Counted from the first letter of the stretch, positions 28,309 through 37,385 are shown. The stretch is DNA of 39,602 nucleotides from Streptomyces lonarensis (GCF_012033735.1 NZ_JAAVJD010000023.1:1-39602), one strand, 5' to 3'. Numbers and translations: made by a program. Notes: generated from the letters alone by a model not told the origin.

Positions 28309-29777
28309 CCTCGCAGCACCGCCTCGGCCCAGATCGTCGGGTTGCTCAACACGTCGGCTGCCGTCTCGGCCGCCGCCAGCAGCGGCTGGGCACCGATGCC
28401 GAGAGCGATGGTCACGACGCCGAGCACCACCGCCGGTGCCACCAGCCCCGCCCGGGTGCGGGCGGTGTCCGGGAGCGGCGAGGGCAGTGCGCCGGCGAAC
28501 GCGCCGGTCCAGATCTTCAGCAGGGGCAGCAGCGTCAGCAGGCTGACGATGACCGCCATCGCGGCCGGGAAGTACTGCTCGTCCAGTACCGCCGCCCGGA
28601 TCAGCCCCAGCTTGGCGACGAACCCGGACATCGGCGGCAGCCCGGCCAGTGAGAGCGCCGCCACCGCGTATGCGGCGGCCAGCAGTTTCTCGCGTCCGCC
28701 GAGCCCGCCGAGGAGACTGAGCCGCCCGGTGCCGTAGGCGGTCTCGACCGCTCCGGCGCACAGCAGCAGCGCAGCCTTCACCGCCGCGTACTGCACCAGG
28801 AAGAACACCGTCGCGGCGAGTCCGGCGTGGGTGGCGAGCGCCAAGCCCAGCAGGACGTAGCCGATCTGGCTGACCATGTCGAAGGCCAGGATCGACCGCA
28901 GGGTGTCCTGCCCGACGGCGGCCAGCACGCCGATCACCATGGTGAGGATCGCGCCGGTCATGATGACCCAGACGTACCGCTGGTCGCCCTCGTACATCAC
29001 CGAGTAGACCCGGATGATGACGTAGGCGCCGGTCTTGGTCAGCAGACCGGAGAAGAGCGCGGTGACGGCGGGCGACGCCTCCGGGTAGGTCCGGGGGAGC
29101 CAGCCGTGCATCGGGACCATCGCGGCCTTGGCCGCCATGGCGACCAGGATGACCGCGCCGGCCGCGGCGATGGTCGGGTTCTCCGCCGCGGCGCCCGCCA
29201 GGACGCCGAGGTTGAGGGTGCCGGCCGAGCCGTAGAGCATCGCGAGGCCGGCGAGGAAGATGGTCGACGCCAGCAGGTTGACGAGCAGGTAGATCCGGCC
29301 CGCCGCGAGCTTCGCCCGGCTGCCCGCCATGATCAGCAGCGCGTAGGACGGCAGCAGCATGACCTCGATCAACACGAACAGGTTGAAGAGGTCCGCGGTG
29401 ATGAAGGTGCCGTAGACGCCGGCCGACAGTATGAGCACCAGCGGGCCGAACAGCGGTTCGGCCTCGTCGTCCCCGGCGGAGACGGCGAAGCTGTAGCAGA
29501 CCAGCACCAGCAGCGACGAGACGGCCAGCATCAGGGCGCTGAACATGTCGATCGCGAAGGCGATCGAGATGCCCGGCCCCCAGTCGCCGACCTGGACGGC
29601 GTGGACGGAGCCGTCGGCGGTCCGGGCGATCATCACACCGGCGATCACCAGGACCGCGGCGGAGACCCCCAGCACCACCCAGCGGCAGACCTGACGGTAC
29701 CGGCCGCCCACCGCCACCACACCGCCGGCGGCGAGCATGGGCGCGGCGATGGGGAGCGCGATCAGTGCGGAGGTCAT
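28305..29777 (-). CDS. mrpD: Na+/H+ antiporter subunit D (MrpD/MnhD)
   Basis: 490 aa with about 14 membrane helices; NuoM/NuoN-like proton-translocating subunit (Proton_antipo_M domain). Visible landmarks: VLIEVMLLPSYALLIMAG (conserved Glu in the helix), AAKAAMVPMHGWLPRTYPEA (Lys and His of the channel), and LLTKTGAYVIIR with a second channel Lys. It provides one proton pathway of the antiporter. It overlaps mrpC (ATGA) and mrpE (ATGA), keeping strict stoichiometric coupling. Confidence 0.95.
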   Translation of the reverse strand: MTSALIALPIAAPMLAAGGVVAVGGRYRQVCRWVVLGVSAAVLVIAGVMIARTADGSVHAVQVGDWGPGISIAFAIDMFSALMLAVSSLLVLVCYSFAVSAGDDEAEPLFGPLVLILSAGVYGTFITADLFNLFVLIEVMLLPSYALLIMAGSRAKLAAGRIYLLVNLLASTIFLAGLAMLYGSAGTLNLGVLAGAAAENPTIAAAGAVILVAMAAKAAMVPMHGWLPRTYPEASPAVTALFSGLLTKTGAYVIIRVYSVMYEGDQRYVWVIMTGAILTMVIGVLAAVGQDTLRSILAFDMVSQIGYVLLGLALATHAGLAATVFFLVQYAAVKAALLLCAGAVETAYGTGRLSLLGGLGGREKLLAAAYAVAALSLAGLPPMSGFVAKLGLIRAAVLDEQYFPAAMAVIVSLLTLLPLLKIWTGAFAGALPSPLPDTARTRAGLVAPAVVLGVVTIALGIGAQPLLAAAETAADVLSNPTIWAEAVLRG

Positions 29778-30337
29778 CGTGCTCCCTCCCCGTCACCCTT
29801 GGCGCGCGGCGCGGGGGCGCCGGGCGTCGGTCGGTCGGTCGTGCTGGTGGTCACGTCGTCCTTCGTGCCGGTCCCGGTGGCGTCCGCCGCCACCGGGCTG
29901 TTCGGCGGTAGGTCGATGCCGTCGCGGGGACCGGTGGCGGGCTCCGTCGAGGAGCTCTCCGGCCGGCCCGCGCGCTCCGCGGCGAGCGAGTCGAGGTCGT
30001 CGGGGGTGTCGGGCCCCTCGCCCTCCGGTCCCTCGCCGTGGTGCTTGCGGTGCAGCCCCTCGGCCCGCATCAGGGCGAAGAGGTAGACCGTGACACCGAA
30101 GGTGATGACGATCGCGGTGAGGACGAACGCCTGTGGCAGCGGGTCCGCGGCCACCTCGGGGGAGTTCGACCCGAGCAGCGCCGGTGAACGGCGCTCCAGC
30201 CCGCCGCTCGTCACGAACAGGACGTTGACGGCGTGGCCGAGCAGGACGAACCCGAAGGTCGCGCGCAGCAGCTCGCGCTGGAGCATCAGGTAGACGCCGC
30301 CGGTCACCAGGATGCCCACGGTCAGGGCGGCGGTCAT
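29774..30337 (-). CDS. mrpC: Na+/H+ antiporter subunit C (MrpC/MnhC)
   Basis: 187 aa from ATG 30337. NuoK-like core of three membrane helices (about 3-18, 26-46, 68-92; LLRATFGFVLLGHAVNVLFV, then AFVLTAIVITFGVTVYLFAL). It is followed by a hydrophilic tail of about 85 residues (HRKHHGEGPEGEGPDTPDDL and onward), much longer than the roughly 110-115-aa MrpC of Bacillus. The mrpA stop overlaps the start as ATGA. Confidence 0.93.
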   Translation of the reverse strand: MTAALTVGILVTGGVYLMLQRELLRATFGFVLLGHAVNVLFVTSGGLERRSPALLGSNSPEVAADPLPQAFVLTAIVITFGVTVYLFALMRAEGLHRKHHGEGPEGEGPDTPDDLDSLAAERAGRPESSSTEPATGPRDGIDLPPNSPVAADATGTGTKDDVTTSTTDRPTPGAPAPRAKGDGEGAR

Positions 30338-33117
30338 GAAACCTTCTCCTTCTTCTCCTTCGGCTGCGACTGGTCGGCGCGCCGGTCGTCGGCCGCCTCG
30401 GCCGCCGGCGCCAGGGCACCGCGGCCCAGCCGGTCGACGGTGGCGATGACCATCGCGAGGACGATCAGGTAGACCCCCAGGTCGAACAGGAGAGAGGTGG
30501 AGACGGCGATGCTCACGCCCGGCAGGTCGAGATAGGTGCCCACCGGGGTGAAGAACGGGTCCCCGATGAGGAGGGACATCAGCGCCACCCCGAGGCTGAG
30601 CACGATGCCGACCGCGGTCATCGGCGCGGGACGCAGCCAGCGGCCACCGGGGATCTTGCCGTGCGCCATGTAGCTGAAGGCCACGGCGGCACCGACCACG
30701 AGGCTGGCGATGAAGCCGCCGCCCGGGTAGTAGTGCCCGCGGAAGAACAGGTACGCGGAGAGCACGACGGCGATCGGTCCGACGATCTTGCTGGCGATCT
30801 GGAACACCGAGTTGGCCGGGCGCGCGACCGCGCACTCCACACTCGGTGCGTCACGCCGGCCGAGCAGCACGATCAGCGCGAGGGTGACGGTGCCGATGAC
30901 GACCGACTCGCCCAGGGTGTCCACCGCACGGAAGTCGACGAGGATCGTGTTGACGACGTTCTCGCCGCCGGTCTCGCCCTTCGCGTTGTCCAGCAGGTAC
31001 TGGCCGAGCGAGGACATCTCCCGCCCGCCGGTGAAGGCGAGCGTGGCGACGGTGGCGGAGGCGCCGGCGAGCAGCGCGATCACCAGCGAACCGGAGAGCC
31101 GCGGCAGCTTGGGCCGCCGGAAGTGGATGGCGGTGCCGGCGAGCATCAGCACGGCGGCGACCGCGGTGAGCACCTCGGCCAGCAGCAGGGTCATGCCGAC
31201 GTCGGGGGCGCCCGCCAGGACGAACCAGACCGCGATGAGCAGCCCGAGGGTGCCCAGCATCGACACCGACACCAGGGTGGTGCGCGCGATGCAGCAGCCG
31301 ACGACCACCAGGGCGATCAGCACCAGCAGCGGCCAGTCGAGGTCGGTGCGCGAGGCGGCGCTGTGGGCGTCCGGCAGGCTGCCGGAGGTCCACAGGGCGA
31401 CGACGGCGAAACCGACGAGCAGGGCCACCGGCCGCCAGAGGTAGGCAGCGGTGGAGTTGCTGCTGTCCGGCTTGCCGACGACGGCACCGAGCCGCACCAC
31501 GGACCGGTACATCGCCTGGAACATGTCCCCCGGCACCGGAATCCGCATCAACACGCGTTCGACGTGGTTCTGTGCGAAGAACAGGCACATACCGGCGGTG
31601 ATCGCGATGGCGGTCATGCCGAGTTCCGGGGTGAAGCCCGGCCAGAGTTTGAACTCCGTGGGTTCCCCGTTGGGGAAGACCGCGGTGACCGAGCTCTCCA
31701 GCACCGGGTTGAGCCAGCCGATCGCCGGACCGAGCGCGAGGCCGGCCACGGCGGCGACCAGCGCCGGTGCGAGGAACGACTTGGCGCGCTCGTACAGGCC
31801 GCGCTGGAGCGTGGGGCCGCCGAAGGCCTCGTAGAAGATCCGCATGCCGTAGCTGAAGGTCAGCGCGGAGCCGACGATGGCCAGCGAGACGGCGGCGACG
31901 CCGGCGCCGGGGGCGAAGTCGGCCTCCAGGTAGCCCTTGTAGAGGTGCTCCTTGCTGACGAAGCCGATCAGCGGCGGGACACCGGCGAGGGAGAGGCCGG
32001 CGAGGCCGGTGACGGCCGCGGTCACCGGCATCACCCGCCGCAGACCGGACAGTTCGCGGATGTCGCGGCTGCCCGCCTCGCGGTCGATGATGCCGACCAG
32101 CATGAAGAGGGTCGCCTTGAAGAGCGCGTGCGCGAAGGTGTGCAGCATCGCCGCCGCCAGGGCGGTCGCGGTGCCGACGCCGATGGCGCCGACGAGCAGA
32201 CCGAGCTGGCTGACGGTCGAGTAGGCGAGCAGCGCCTTGAGGTCGTGCTGGCGCAGCGCCCAGATCGCGCCGAAGACGGCGGTCGTCAGACCGACGATGA
32301 TCAGCGTCGCGGACCAGGCGGTCTGTCCGGCGAAGACCGACGAGAAGCGCAGCAGCAGGTAGATGCCGGCCTTCACCATGGCCGCGGCGTGCAGGTAGGC
32401 GCTGACCGGCGTGATGGCCGACATGGCGCCCGGCAGCCACGAGTGGAAGGGCAGCTGGGCCGACTTGGTGAAGGCGGCCAGGATGATCAGCGCGCCGGCC
32501 GGCCAGGCCAGCGGGGAGGAGAGCACGCGCTCGGGCTCGCCCAGGATCACACCGAGGTTGGTGGTCCCCGCGGCGACGGCCATCAGTACCGCGGCGGTGA
32601 GCAGGCCGAGGCCGCCCAGCGCGGTGACGAGGAACGCCTTCATGGCCGACGGGGTGGCGCCCGGGCCGGCGGAGGAGATCAGGACGAAGGAGCAGATGGT
32701 GGTCAGCTCCCAGAAGACCACCAGCAGGATGATGTCGTTGGCGAGCACCACGCCGAGCATCGACGCCGCGAAGAGCGTCAGCCACATGTAGACCGTGGTG
32801 TGGTTGCCGTCCTCGGAGAGGTAGCGGGCGCAGTAGGCCAGGATCAGGGAGCCGACGCCGAGGATGAGCAGGCAGAACAGCTGGGACAGCCCGTCGAAGC
32901 GCAGCGAGAACTCGACGCCCAGGGCGGGCAGCCAGTTCCAGCTCGCGCTGAGGGTGTCGTCGCCGGGCGAGCTGTAGGCCGCGTAGGCGATGAGGAGGAA
33001 GACGCTCAGGAACGAAGCGGCGAGGACGTATCCGGTGTTGCGGCCGAGACGTGAGCAGAGGGCGGGGACGAGCGTGGCGAGTCCGAAGAGGACGGCCAGG
33101 CCGATCAGCAGGGGCAC
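30334..33117 (-). CDS. mrpA: Na+/H+ antiporter subunit A fused with subunit B (MrpA/MnhA-MnhB)
   Basis: 927 aa from GTG 33117, which has GGGAG 5 nt upstream; the frame extends further upstream but as Arg/Pro-rich sequence. NuoL-like core (about 1-510) carries the channel motifs VVFWELTTICSFVLI, FTKSAQLPFHSWLPGAM and LLAYSTVSQLGLLVGAIG. A DUF4040-type region (about 600-700) follows. The C-terminal MnhB domain (about 780-920) includes FRGHYYPGGGFIASLVVGAA and FFTPVGTYLDLPG. The separate mrpB gene of Firmicutes is therefore absent here by fusion. The last 20 residues are Lys/Glu-rich. Largest subunit of the complex, implicated in cation transport and alkaline pH/Na+ tolerance. Confidence 0.95.
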   Translation of the reverse strand: MPLLIGLAVLFGLATLVPALCSRLGRNTGYVLAASFLSVFLLIAYAAYSSPGDDTLSASWNWLPALGVEFSLRFDGLSQLFCLLILGVGSLILAYCARYLSEDGNHTTVYMWLTLFAASMLGVVLANDIILLVVFWELTTICSFVLISSAGPGATPSAMKAFLVTALGGLGLLTAAVLMAVAAGTTNLGVILGEPERVLSSPLAWPAGALIILAAFTKSAQLPFHSWLPGAMSAITPVSAYLHAAAMVKAGIYLLLRFSSVFAGQTAWSATLIIVGLTTAVFGAIWALRQHDLKALLAYSTVSQLGLLVGAIGVGTATALAAAMLHTFAHALFKATLFMLVGIIDREAGSRDIRELSGLRRVMPVTAAVTGLAGLSLAGVPPLIGFVSKEHLYKGYLEADFAPGAGVAAVSLAIVGSALTFSYGMRIFYEAFGGPTLQRGLYERAKSFLAPALVAAVAGLALGPAIGWLNPVLESSVTAVFPNGEPTEFKLWPGFTPELGMTAIAITAGMCLFFAQNHVERVLMRIPVPGDMFQAMYRSVVRLGAVVGKPDSSNSTAAYLWRPVALLVGFAVVALWTSGSLPDAHSAASRTDLDWPLLVLIALVVVGCCIARTTLVSVSMLGTLGLLIAVWFVLAGAPDVGMTLLLAEVLTAVAAVLMLAGTAIHFRRPKLPRLSGSLVIALLAGASATVATLAFTGGREMSSLGQYLLDNAKGETGGENVVNTILVDFRAVDTLGESVVIGTVTLALIVLLGRRDAPSVECAVARPANSVFQIASKIVGPIAVVLSAYLFFRGHYYPGGGFIASLVVGAAVAFSYMAHGKIPGGRWLRPAPMTAVGIVLSLGVALMSLLIGDPFFTPVGTYLDLPGVSIAVSTSLLFDLGVYLIVLAMVIATVDRLGRGALAPAAEAADDRRADQSQPKEKKEKVS

Positions 33118-33128
33118 GTGCGCTCCCG

Positions 33129-33344
33129 TCAGCTGTCGTCGGGGCCGGGGCGGTCGGACCGTGCGCCGGTGAGGGCGTACGATACGACGCCTCCACCGTG
33201 TGCGGTCCTCACGGCCCTGGTGCCCGAACCTTGCCGGCCGCACCGGATCCGGTCACCCGGTACCCGGACGCGAGCGGGGGCGGCGGCGGTCCGGGGGCTT
33301 CCCGGTACCCGTGCCGTCAGCGCTCTTGGCGCAGCGGTCGACAT
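33129..33344 (-). CDS. possible 71-aa leader ORF upstream of mrpA
   Basis: ATG 33344 is preceded by a near-perfect Shine-Dalgarno AAGGAGG only 3 nt away. The frame runs 71 codons and stops 11 nt before the mrpA start. The product (MSTAAPRALTARVPGSPR and onward) is Arg/Pro/Gly-rich without recognisable domains or membrane helices. Its GC at third positions is lower than in mrpA. It could be a regulatory leader peptide coupling translation to mrpA, or a chance frame behind a strong ribosome-binding site. I favour a leader but with low certainty. Confidence 0.3.
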   Translation of the reverse strand: MSTAAPRALTARVPGSPRTAAAPARVRVPGDRIRCGRQGSGTRAVRTAHGGGVVSYALTGARSDRPGPDDS

Positions 33345-33437
33345 GGTCCTCCTTGATCTGCGGCCGCCGGCCGCGATTGTCATGATCACTCGACGTCCGC
33401 TCGCATGACCTGGGGCGATGCGGACGTACTGCCCCTC

Positions 33438-33468
33438 ATCTTAGTTAGTTGGCCGAGCTAAATATCAA
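33438..33468 (-). promoter_or_regulatory. putative mrp operon promoter with internal operator-like repeat
   Basis: Minus-strand TTGATA (33468-33463) and TAAGAT (33443-33438) are 19 bp apart in an AT-rich patch. The spacer contains an inverted repeat TTAG-N9-CTAA (33445-33461) that a MarR/TetR-type repressor could use. The predicted leader to mrpA is about 310 nt and contains the small ORF. Confidence 0.45.
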
Positions 33469-34128
33469 CGTACGACGAACTCACCGAGGCGTGACGGCTC
33501 CCAGCGGGGACCGGGGGCCGCTCTCGGTGATGTGTCCGTGACATGTGACACGCGGATGTGCAAGCCATCCGCGTCCGATCACTATATCTACTTACCACCT
33601 GGTAGTGACTGTGGGGTTCATCGCAGCGACTGCGCGGCGCGTACCGCCGGCGGCGCAGCGTGATCGCGCCGTCCGGCTTGACGGGGGCGGAATCAAGGAG
33701 GTTCGGCGACCCCGCGGCGGGCTTTTCGTGTGCGTGGTTGCGCATCCGCGGTCCGGCTCCCGGGGGGTGCGACGGGCGGGAGTGGAGGGTCGGGGTCGGC
33801 GGCCGTTCCGCCGGGCCGGGGTGACCGAGGGTGTACGCGCTGTGGCCTCTGCCACATTCGGTCGCCCCGCCGTGTCGCTGCCGTCCCGCCCCTGCTGCGG
33901 CGTCCGGGGCGGCGTCGTGGGAGTCCGGTTGACGGCCGCGTCGCCCGTTCAACAGGGATCATCACATCGGGCGAAACCCCGGCCCTCGCTTGCGAATTGC
34001 CACACTCCGTTGTCAAGCTGTCGCTGTTCGTACATTCCGCAGGTCAGGGCCGGTCCGATCTGGGTGCCGCACGCCGGTCGCCCGCGCGCGGGGCGGGATC
34101 GGACCCCCGCAGTGCCCCGGGAGGGCCC
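33469..34128. other. 660-bp region between the mrp promoter and the GntR-family gene
   Basis: No supported gene; the long plus-strand frame from 33545 is low-complexity and overlaps the real GntR gene. Regulatory-looking elements are present: a perfect 9-bp hairpin (33550-33558 with 33566-33574), a 12-bp palindrome TACCACCTGGTA (33593-33604) in an AT-rich patch, and a weak promoter candidate TTGTCA/TACATT (34010-34036, 15-bp spacer). Confidence 0.5.
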
Positions 34129-34881
34129 GTGCCGTTCGGTGAGCAGCCCGCTTATCTCCGCGTCGCCGACGACCTGAGGCGGCAGATCGCCGACGGTGCG
34201 CTGCCACCGCACGCCAAGCTGCCCTCCCAGGCGTCGATCCGCTCCCACTACGGCGTCTCCGACACCGTCGCGCTGGAGGCGCGCAAGGTCCTGATGGCCG
34301 AGGGGCTGGTGGAGGGCCGCTCCGGGTCGGGTACCTACGTCCGCGAGGCGGTCCAGCCGCAGCGGCTGCACCGCAGCGGCTACCGCACGCTGGGGGAGTC
34401 CACCCCGTTCCGGCAGGAGCAGACCGACGAACGGGTCGGCGGTACCTGGCGGGCGGTGAGCGAGCGGCGCGAGGCCGGGGGGCGTATCGCGGAGCGGCTG
34501 GCGGTGGACCCGGGCGAGGAGCTGATGTGCACCCGCTACGAGTTCCGGGTGGGGGACCGCCCGATGATGATCTCGACCTCCTGGGAGCCGCTGCGGCTGA
34601 CCGCCCGCACTCCGGTGATGCTCCCCGAGGAGGGGCCGCTCGCCGGCCGCGGCGTGGTGCAGCGGATGGCCGCGATCGACCTGGTCGTCGACAACGTCGA
34701 GGAGGAGGTCGGCGCCCGGCCGGGGCTCGCGGAGGAGGCCATGGTGCTCGGTGGGCACCCCGGTCAGACGGTGATCGTCATCAGCCGGACCTACCGGGCG
34801 GGGAGCCTCCCGGTGGAGACCGCCGACGTGGTGGTCTCCGCCGAGCGCTACCGGGTCGCGTACCACCTGCCGGTGCGCTGA
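34129..34881 (+). CDS. GntR family transcriptional regulator with UTRA domain
   Basis: 250 aa from GTG 34129 with GGGAGGG just upstream; homologues begin MPFGEQPAYLRVADDLR. The winged helix-turn-helix (about 6-75; QPAYLRVADDLRRQIADGAL, LPSQASIRSHYGVSDTVALE, GLVEGRSGSGTYV) is followed by a UTRA effector-binding domain (about 95-248). UTRA motifs: ERLAVDPGEELMCTRYEF, MMISTSWEPL, VETADVVVSAERYRVAYHLP. This is a HutC-subfamily repressor; the ligand is unknown. The 12-bp palindrome in its upstream region is a candidate site. Its 3' end meets the phosphatase gene after only 32 bp. Confidence 0.94.
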   Translation: MPFGEQPAYLRVADDLRRQIADGALPPHAKLPSQASIRSHYGVSDTVALEARKVLMAEGLVEGRSGSGTYVREAVQPQRLHRSGYRTLGESTPFRQEQTDERVGGTWRAVSERREAGGRIAERLAVDPGEELMCTRYEFRVGDRPMMISTSWEPLRLTARTPVMLPEEGPLAGRGVVQRMAAIDLVVDNVEEEVGARPGLAEEAMVLGGHPGQTVIVISRTYRAGSLPVETADVVVSAERYRVAYHLPVR

Positions 34882-34913
34882 CTGCCGGGGCCGCGGGCGC
34901 GGGGGAGCGGAGG

Positions 34914-37385
34914 TCAGCCGCGCAGCGTCAGCTCGAACCAAACCGTCTTCCCGATGGGACCCTGGCGCGTTCCCCAGCGGCGGGCGGCCCGGGAGACCAG
35001 CTGCAGCCCGCGGCCGCCCTCGTCGTCGAGGGCGGGGTGGCGCACCCGCGGCGGGTCCGGCAGCGGGTCGCTCACCTCGACCAGGAGGTCGTGCTCGCCG
35101 CGCACCAGTCGGACCCCGACCGGGCCGTCCGCGTAGCGCAGCGCGTTGGTGAACAACTCGCTGACCAGCAGCAGTGCGGTGTCGACCAGCCCGGGGAGCG
35201 CCCAGGCGAGCAGCGTCCGCCGGACCAGCGTGCGGGCCCGCGCCACCTCGGAGCGATGGGCGGGGAACATCCACGAGGTGGTCGAGTCGTCGGGGACGCC
35301 GCCCAGCCGGACGGCGAGCAGCGCCACGTCGTCGGCGTCGTTGCCCGGGGTGAGCGCGCCCACCACTCGGTCGCACAGGGCGTCCAGTGACGGCATCGGG
35401 CCCTCGACCCCGGCGAGTTCCGCGCAGAGCCGATCGATGCCGTCGGTGATGTCCTCGCCACGTCGCTCGATGAGGCCGTCCGTGTAGAGGACGAGGATGG
35501 CGCCCTCCGGGACGGCGACGCAGCTCTCCTCGAACTCCCCGGCCGCCAGCCCCAGCGGTGTGCCCTCCGGCAGCTGTACCGGACGGGCCTCCCAGCGGCC
35601 GGTCGGCTCCTCGCGGGTGAGGAGGATCGGCGGCACGTGGCCGGCCTTGGCGATCACGCACTCGCGGGTGCCCGGGTCGTAGCGCACGTAGACGCCGGTC
35701 GCCATCAGCGGTTCCTCCCGGCCCTCGTTGATGTCCTCCCCCGCCTGGTTGACGCGGCGGAGTAGCTCGCCCGGCGGCATGTCGAGGTGGGCGAGGGTGA
35801 CGATGGCGCTGCGGAGCCTGCCCATGGTGGCTGCGGCGCTCAGGCCGTGGCCCATCACGTCGCCGATGGCGAAGGCGGCGTGGCCGCCGGCGAGCGGGAT
35901 GACGTCGAACCAGTCGCCGCCGGCCTCCGTGCCGCTGGTCGCGGGAACGTAGCGGTGGCCGATCTGGACGCCGGGCGGTTCCTTGATGTGCCGCGGGAGC
36001 AGGCTGCGTTGCAGGACCAGCGCGCCGTCGCGCTCGCGCGCGTAGAGGCGGGCGTTGTCCAGGGTGACGGAGGCGCGTCCGGCGATCTCCTTCGCCAGGT
36101 CGAGGTCGTCCTCGCTGAACGCCGCGCGGTCGCCCGCGCGGCTGGCGACCAGGATGCCCAGCAGGGTGCCGCGGGCGCGCAGCGGCACCAGCATCAGCGA
36201 GTGGACGCCGAGATCGAGCATGGCGGTGACGCCGGGGTTCTCGGGGAAGGTCAGGACGTGGGTCTCGCGGCGGGGGTCGAGGACCCAGGGGCGGCCGGTG
36301 GTGAGCACCCGGTCGAAGACGGAACCCTTCTCGAACCGCACCACGGCCTCCCGCTGGAGCATCCGCCCGACGCCGGCGGTCCGCTCCTCGGAGGCGATGC
36401 CGGCCTGGATCATCGCGCTGCCGGCGATGCGGTCCATGGCTGGCAGGTCCCCGCCGACGGCGACCGCGCGGAGCAGCACCACGGCGGCGTAGTCGGTGAA
36501 CCGGGGGACCAGCACCCCGGCGAGCGCCTCGGCGACGCTGTGCACGTCGAGCCGGTCGCCGAGGGCGAGGCCGACATCGTTGAGCATCGACAGCCGCTGC
36601 CGGGACTGCTCGATCTTGTCGAGGGCCTCGCGGCGCTCGGTGATGTCGAGCGTGACGCAGCTGACGCCGAGGTGGTTGCCGTGGCGGTCGGTGAGCCGGC
36701 CGAAGGACAGCGAGTGGGCGCCGCGGCCGTCGGCGGTGAGGGCCACGACGTCGACGGCGGGGCGTCCGGTGGCGAGCACCTCCCGCTGGAGTTCGTAGAT
36801 CTCGGAGGCGGCCTGCGGGGGCAGTAGCTCCATCACGGTGCGGCCGACGACCTGTTCGGGAGTGCGGCCGTAGAGCGAGGCCAGCGCGTCGTTGATGCGG
36901 GCGACGCGCAGGTCGGTGTCGAAGACGGCGATGCCGATGGGGGAGGTGGCGAAGACGGTGTCAAGGGCGCCGAGGTCCTGCTCGACCTCCCGCAGGCGGG
37001 AGGTCTCGACCAGGTTGGCGAGAAAGAAGGGGGCGCCCTGCGGGTCGCGCAGCAGGGTGGCGCGGCACTCCACGTCCACGACGGTCCCCTCGCGGCTGAG
37101 CATGGGGAGCACGCCGCGCCAGGCGCCGTGGCGCAGGAGTGCGCGGGTGGCACGGGGGACGTGCCGCATTCCGGGTGGGGCGAGGAAGTCGGTGAGCGGC
37201 CGGCCGACGGCCTCGCGGCCGGGCCAGCCGAGGATCTCCTCGGTGGCCGGGTTCCACAGCGCGATCCGGCCGCGGCCGTCGATGATGACGAGGCCGAGCC
37301 GCAGCGCGTCGAGCAGCGAGAGGTCGGCATGGGGGGACACGGCGGCGACCTGCGATCGCCGGGGCTCCTCCGTGCTGGTGCTCAC
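34914..37385 (-). CDS. PAS-PAS-GAF-SpoIIE phosphatase-HATPase regulatory protein
   Basis: 823 aa from GTG 37385, which has AGGGA at 7-nt spacing; an in-frame GTG 6 bp upstream is too close to it. Order: PAS1 (about 18-125; LRLGLVIIDGRGRIALWNPA), PAS2 (about 135-250; IGIAVFDTDLRVARINDALA), a linker helix, GAF (about 275-450), PP2C/SpoIIE (about 470-690; GGDWFDV, GDVMGHG, YTDGLIERR, NDADDVALL) and GHKL ATPase (about 705-820; SELFTNALRYADG and DEGGRGLQLVSRA). All phosphatase metal ligands look present. No membrane helix. It shares its C-terminal three-domain core with the protein encoded at 12.4 kb but adds two PAS sensors, so it probably integrates redox or ligand signals. Confidence 0.94.
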   Translation of the reverse strand: MSTSTEEPRRSQVAAVSPHADLSLLDALRLGLVIIDGRGRIALWNPATEEILGWPGREAVGRPLTDFLAPPGMRHVPRATRALLRHGAWRGVLPMLSREGTVVDVECRATLLRDPQGAPFFLANLVETSRLREVEQDLGALDTVFATSPIGIAVFDTDLRVARINDALASLYGRTPEQVVGRTVMELLPPQAASEIYELQREVLATGRPAVDVVALTADGRGAHSLSFGRLTDRHGNHLGVSCVTLDITERREALDKIEQSRQRLSMLNDVGLALGDRLDVHSVAEALAGVLVPRFTDYAAVVLLRAVAVGGDLPAMDRIAGSAMIQAGIASEERTAGVGRMLQREAVVRFEKGSVFDRVLTTGRPWVLDPRRETHVLTFPENPGVTAMLDLGVHSLMLVPLRARGTLLGILVASRAGDRAAFSEDDLDLAKEIAGRASVTLDNARLYARERDGALVLQRSLLPRHIKEPPGVQIGHRYVPATSGTEAGGDWFDVIPLAGGHAAFAIGDVMGHGLSAAATMGRLRSAIVTLAHLDMPPGELLRRVNQAGEDINEGREEPLMATGVYVRYDPGTRECVIAKAGHVPPILLTREEPTGRWEARPVQLPEGTPLGLAAGEFEESCVAVPEGAILVLYTDGLIERRGEDITDGIDRLCAELAGVEGPMPSLDALCDRVVGALTPGNDADDVALLAVRLGGVPDDSTTSWMFPAHRSEVARARTLVRRTLLAWALPGLVDTALLLVSELFTNALRYADGPVGVRLVRGEHDLLVEVSDPLPDPPRVRHPALDDEGGRGLQLVSRAARRWGTRQGPIGKTVWFELTLRG

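Noticed and set aside
33545..34177. 210-codon plus-strand frame upstream of the GntR gene
   Set aside because: Low-complexity Arg/Pro/Gly sequence, no good start, and it overlaps the true GntR start in another frame.
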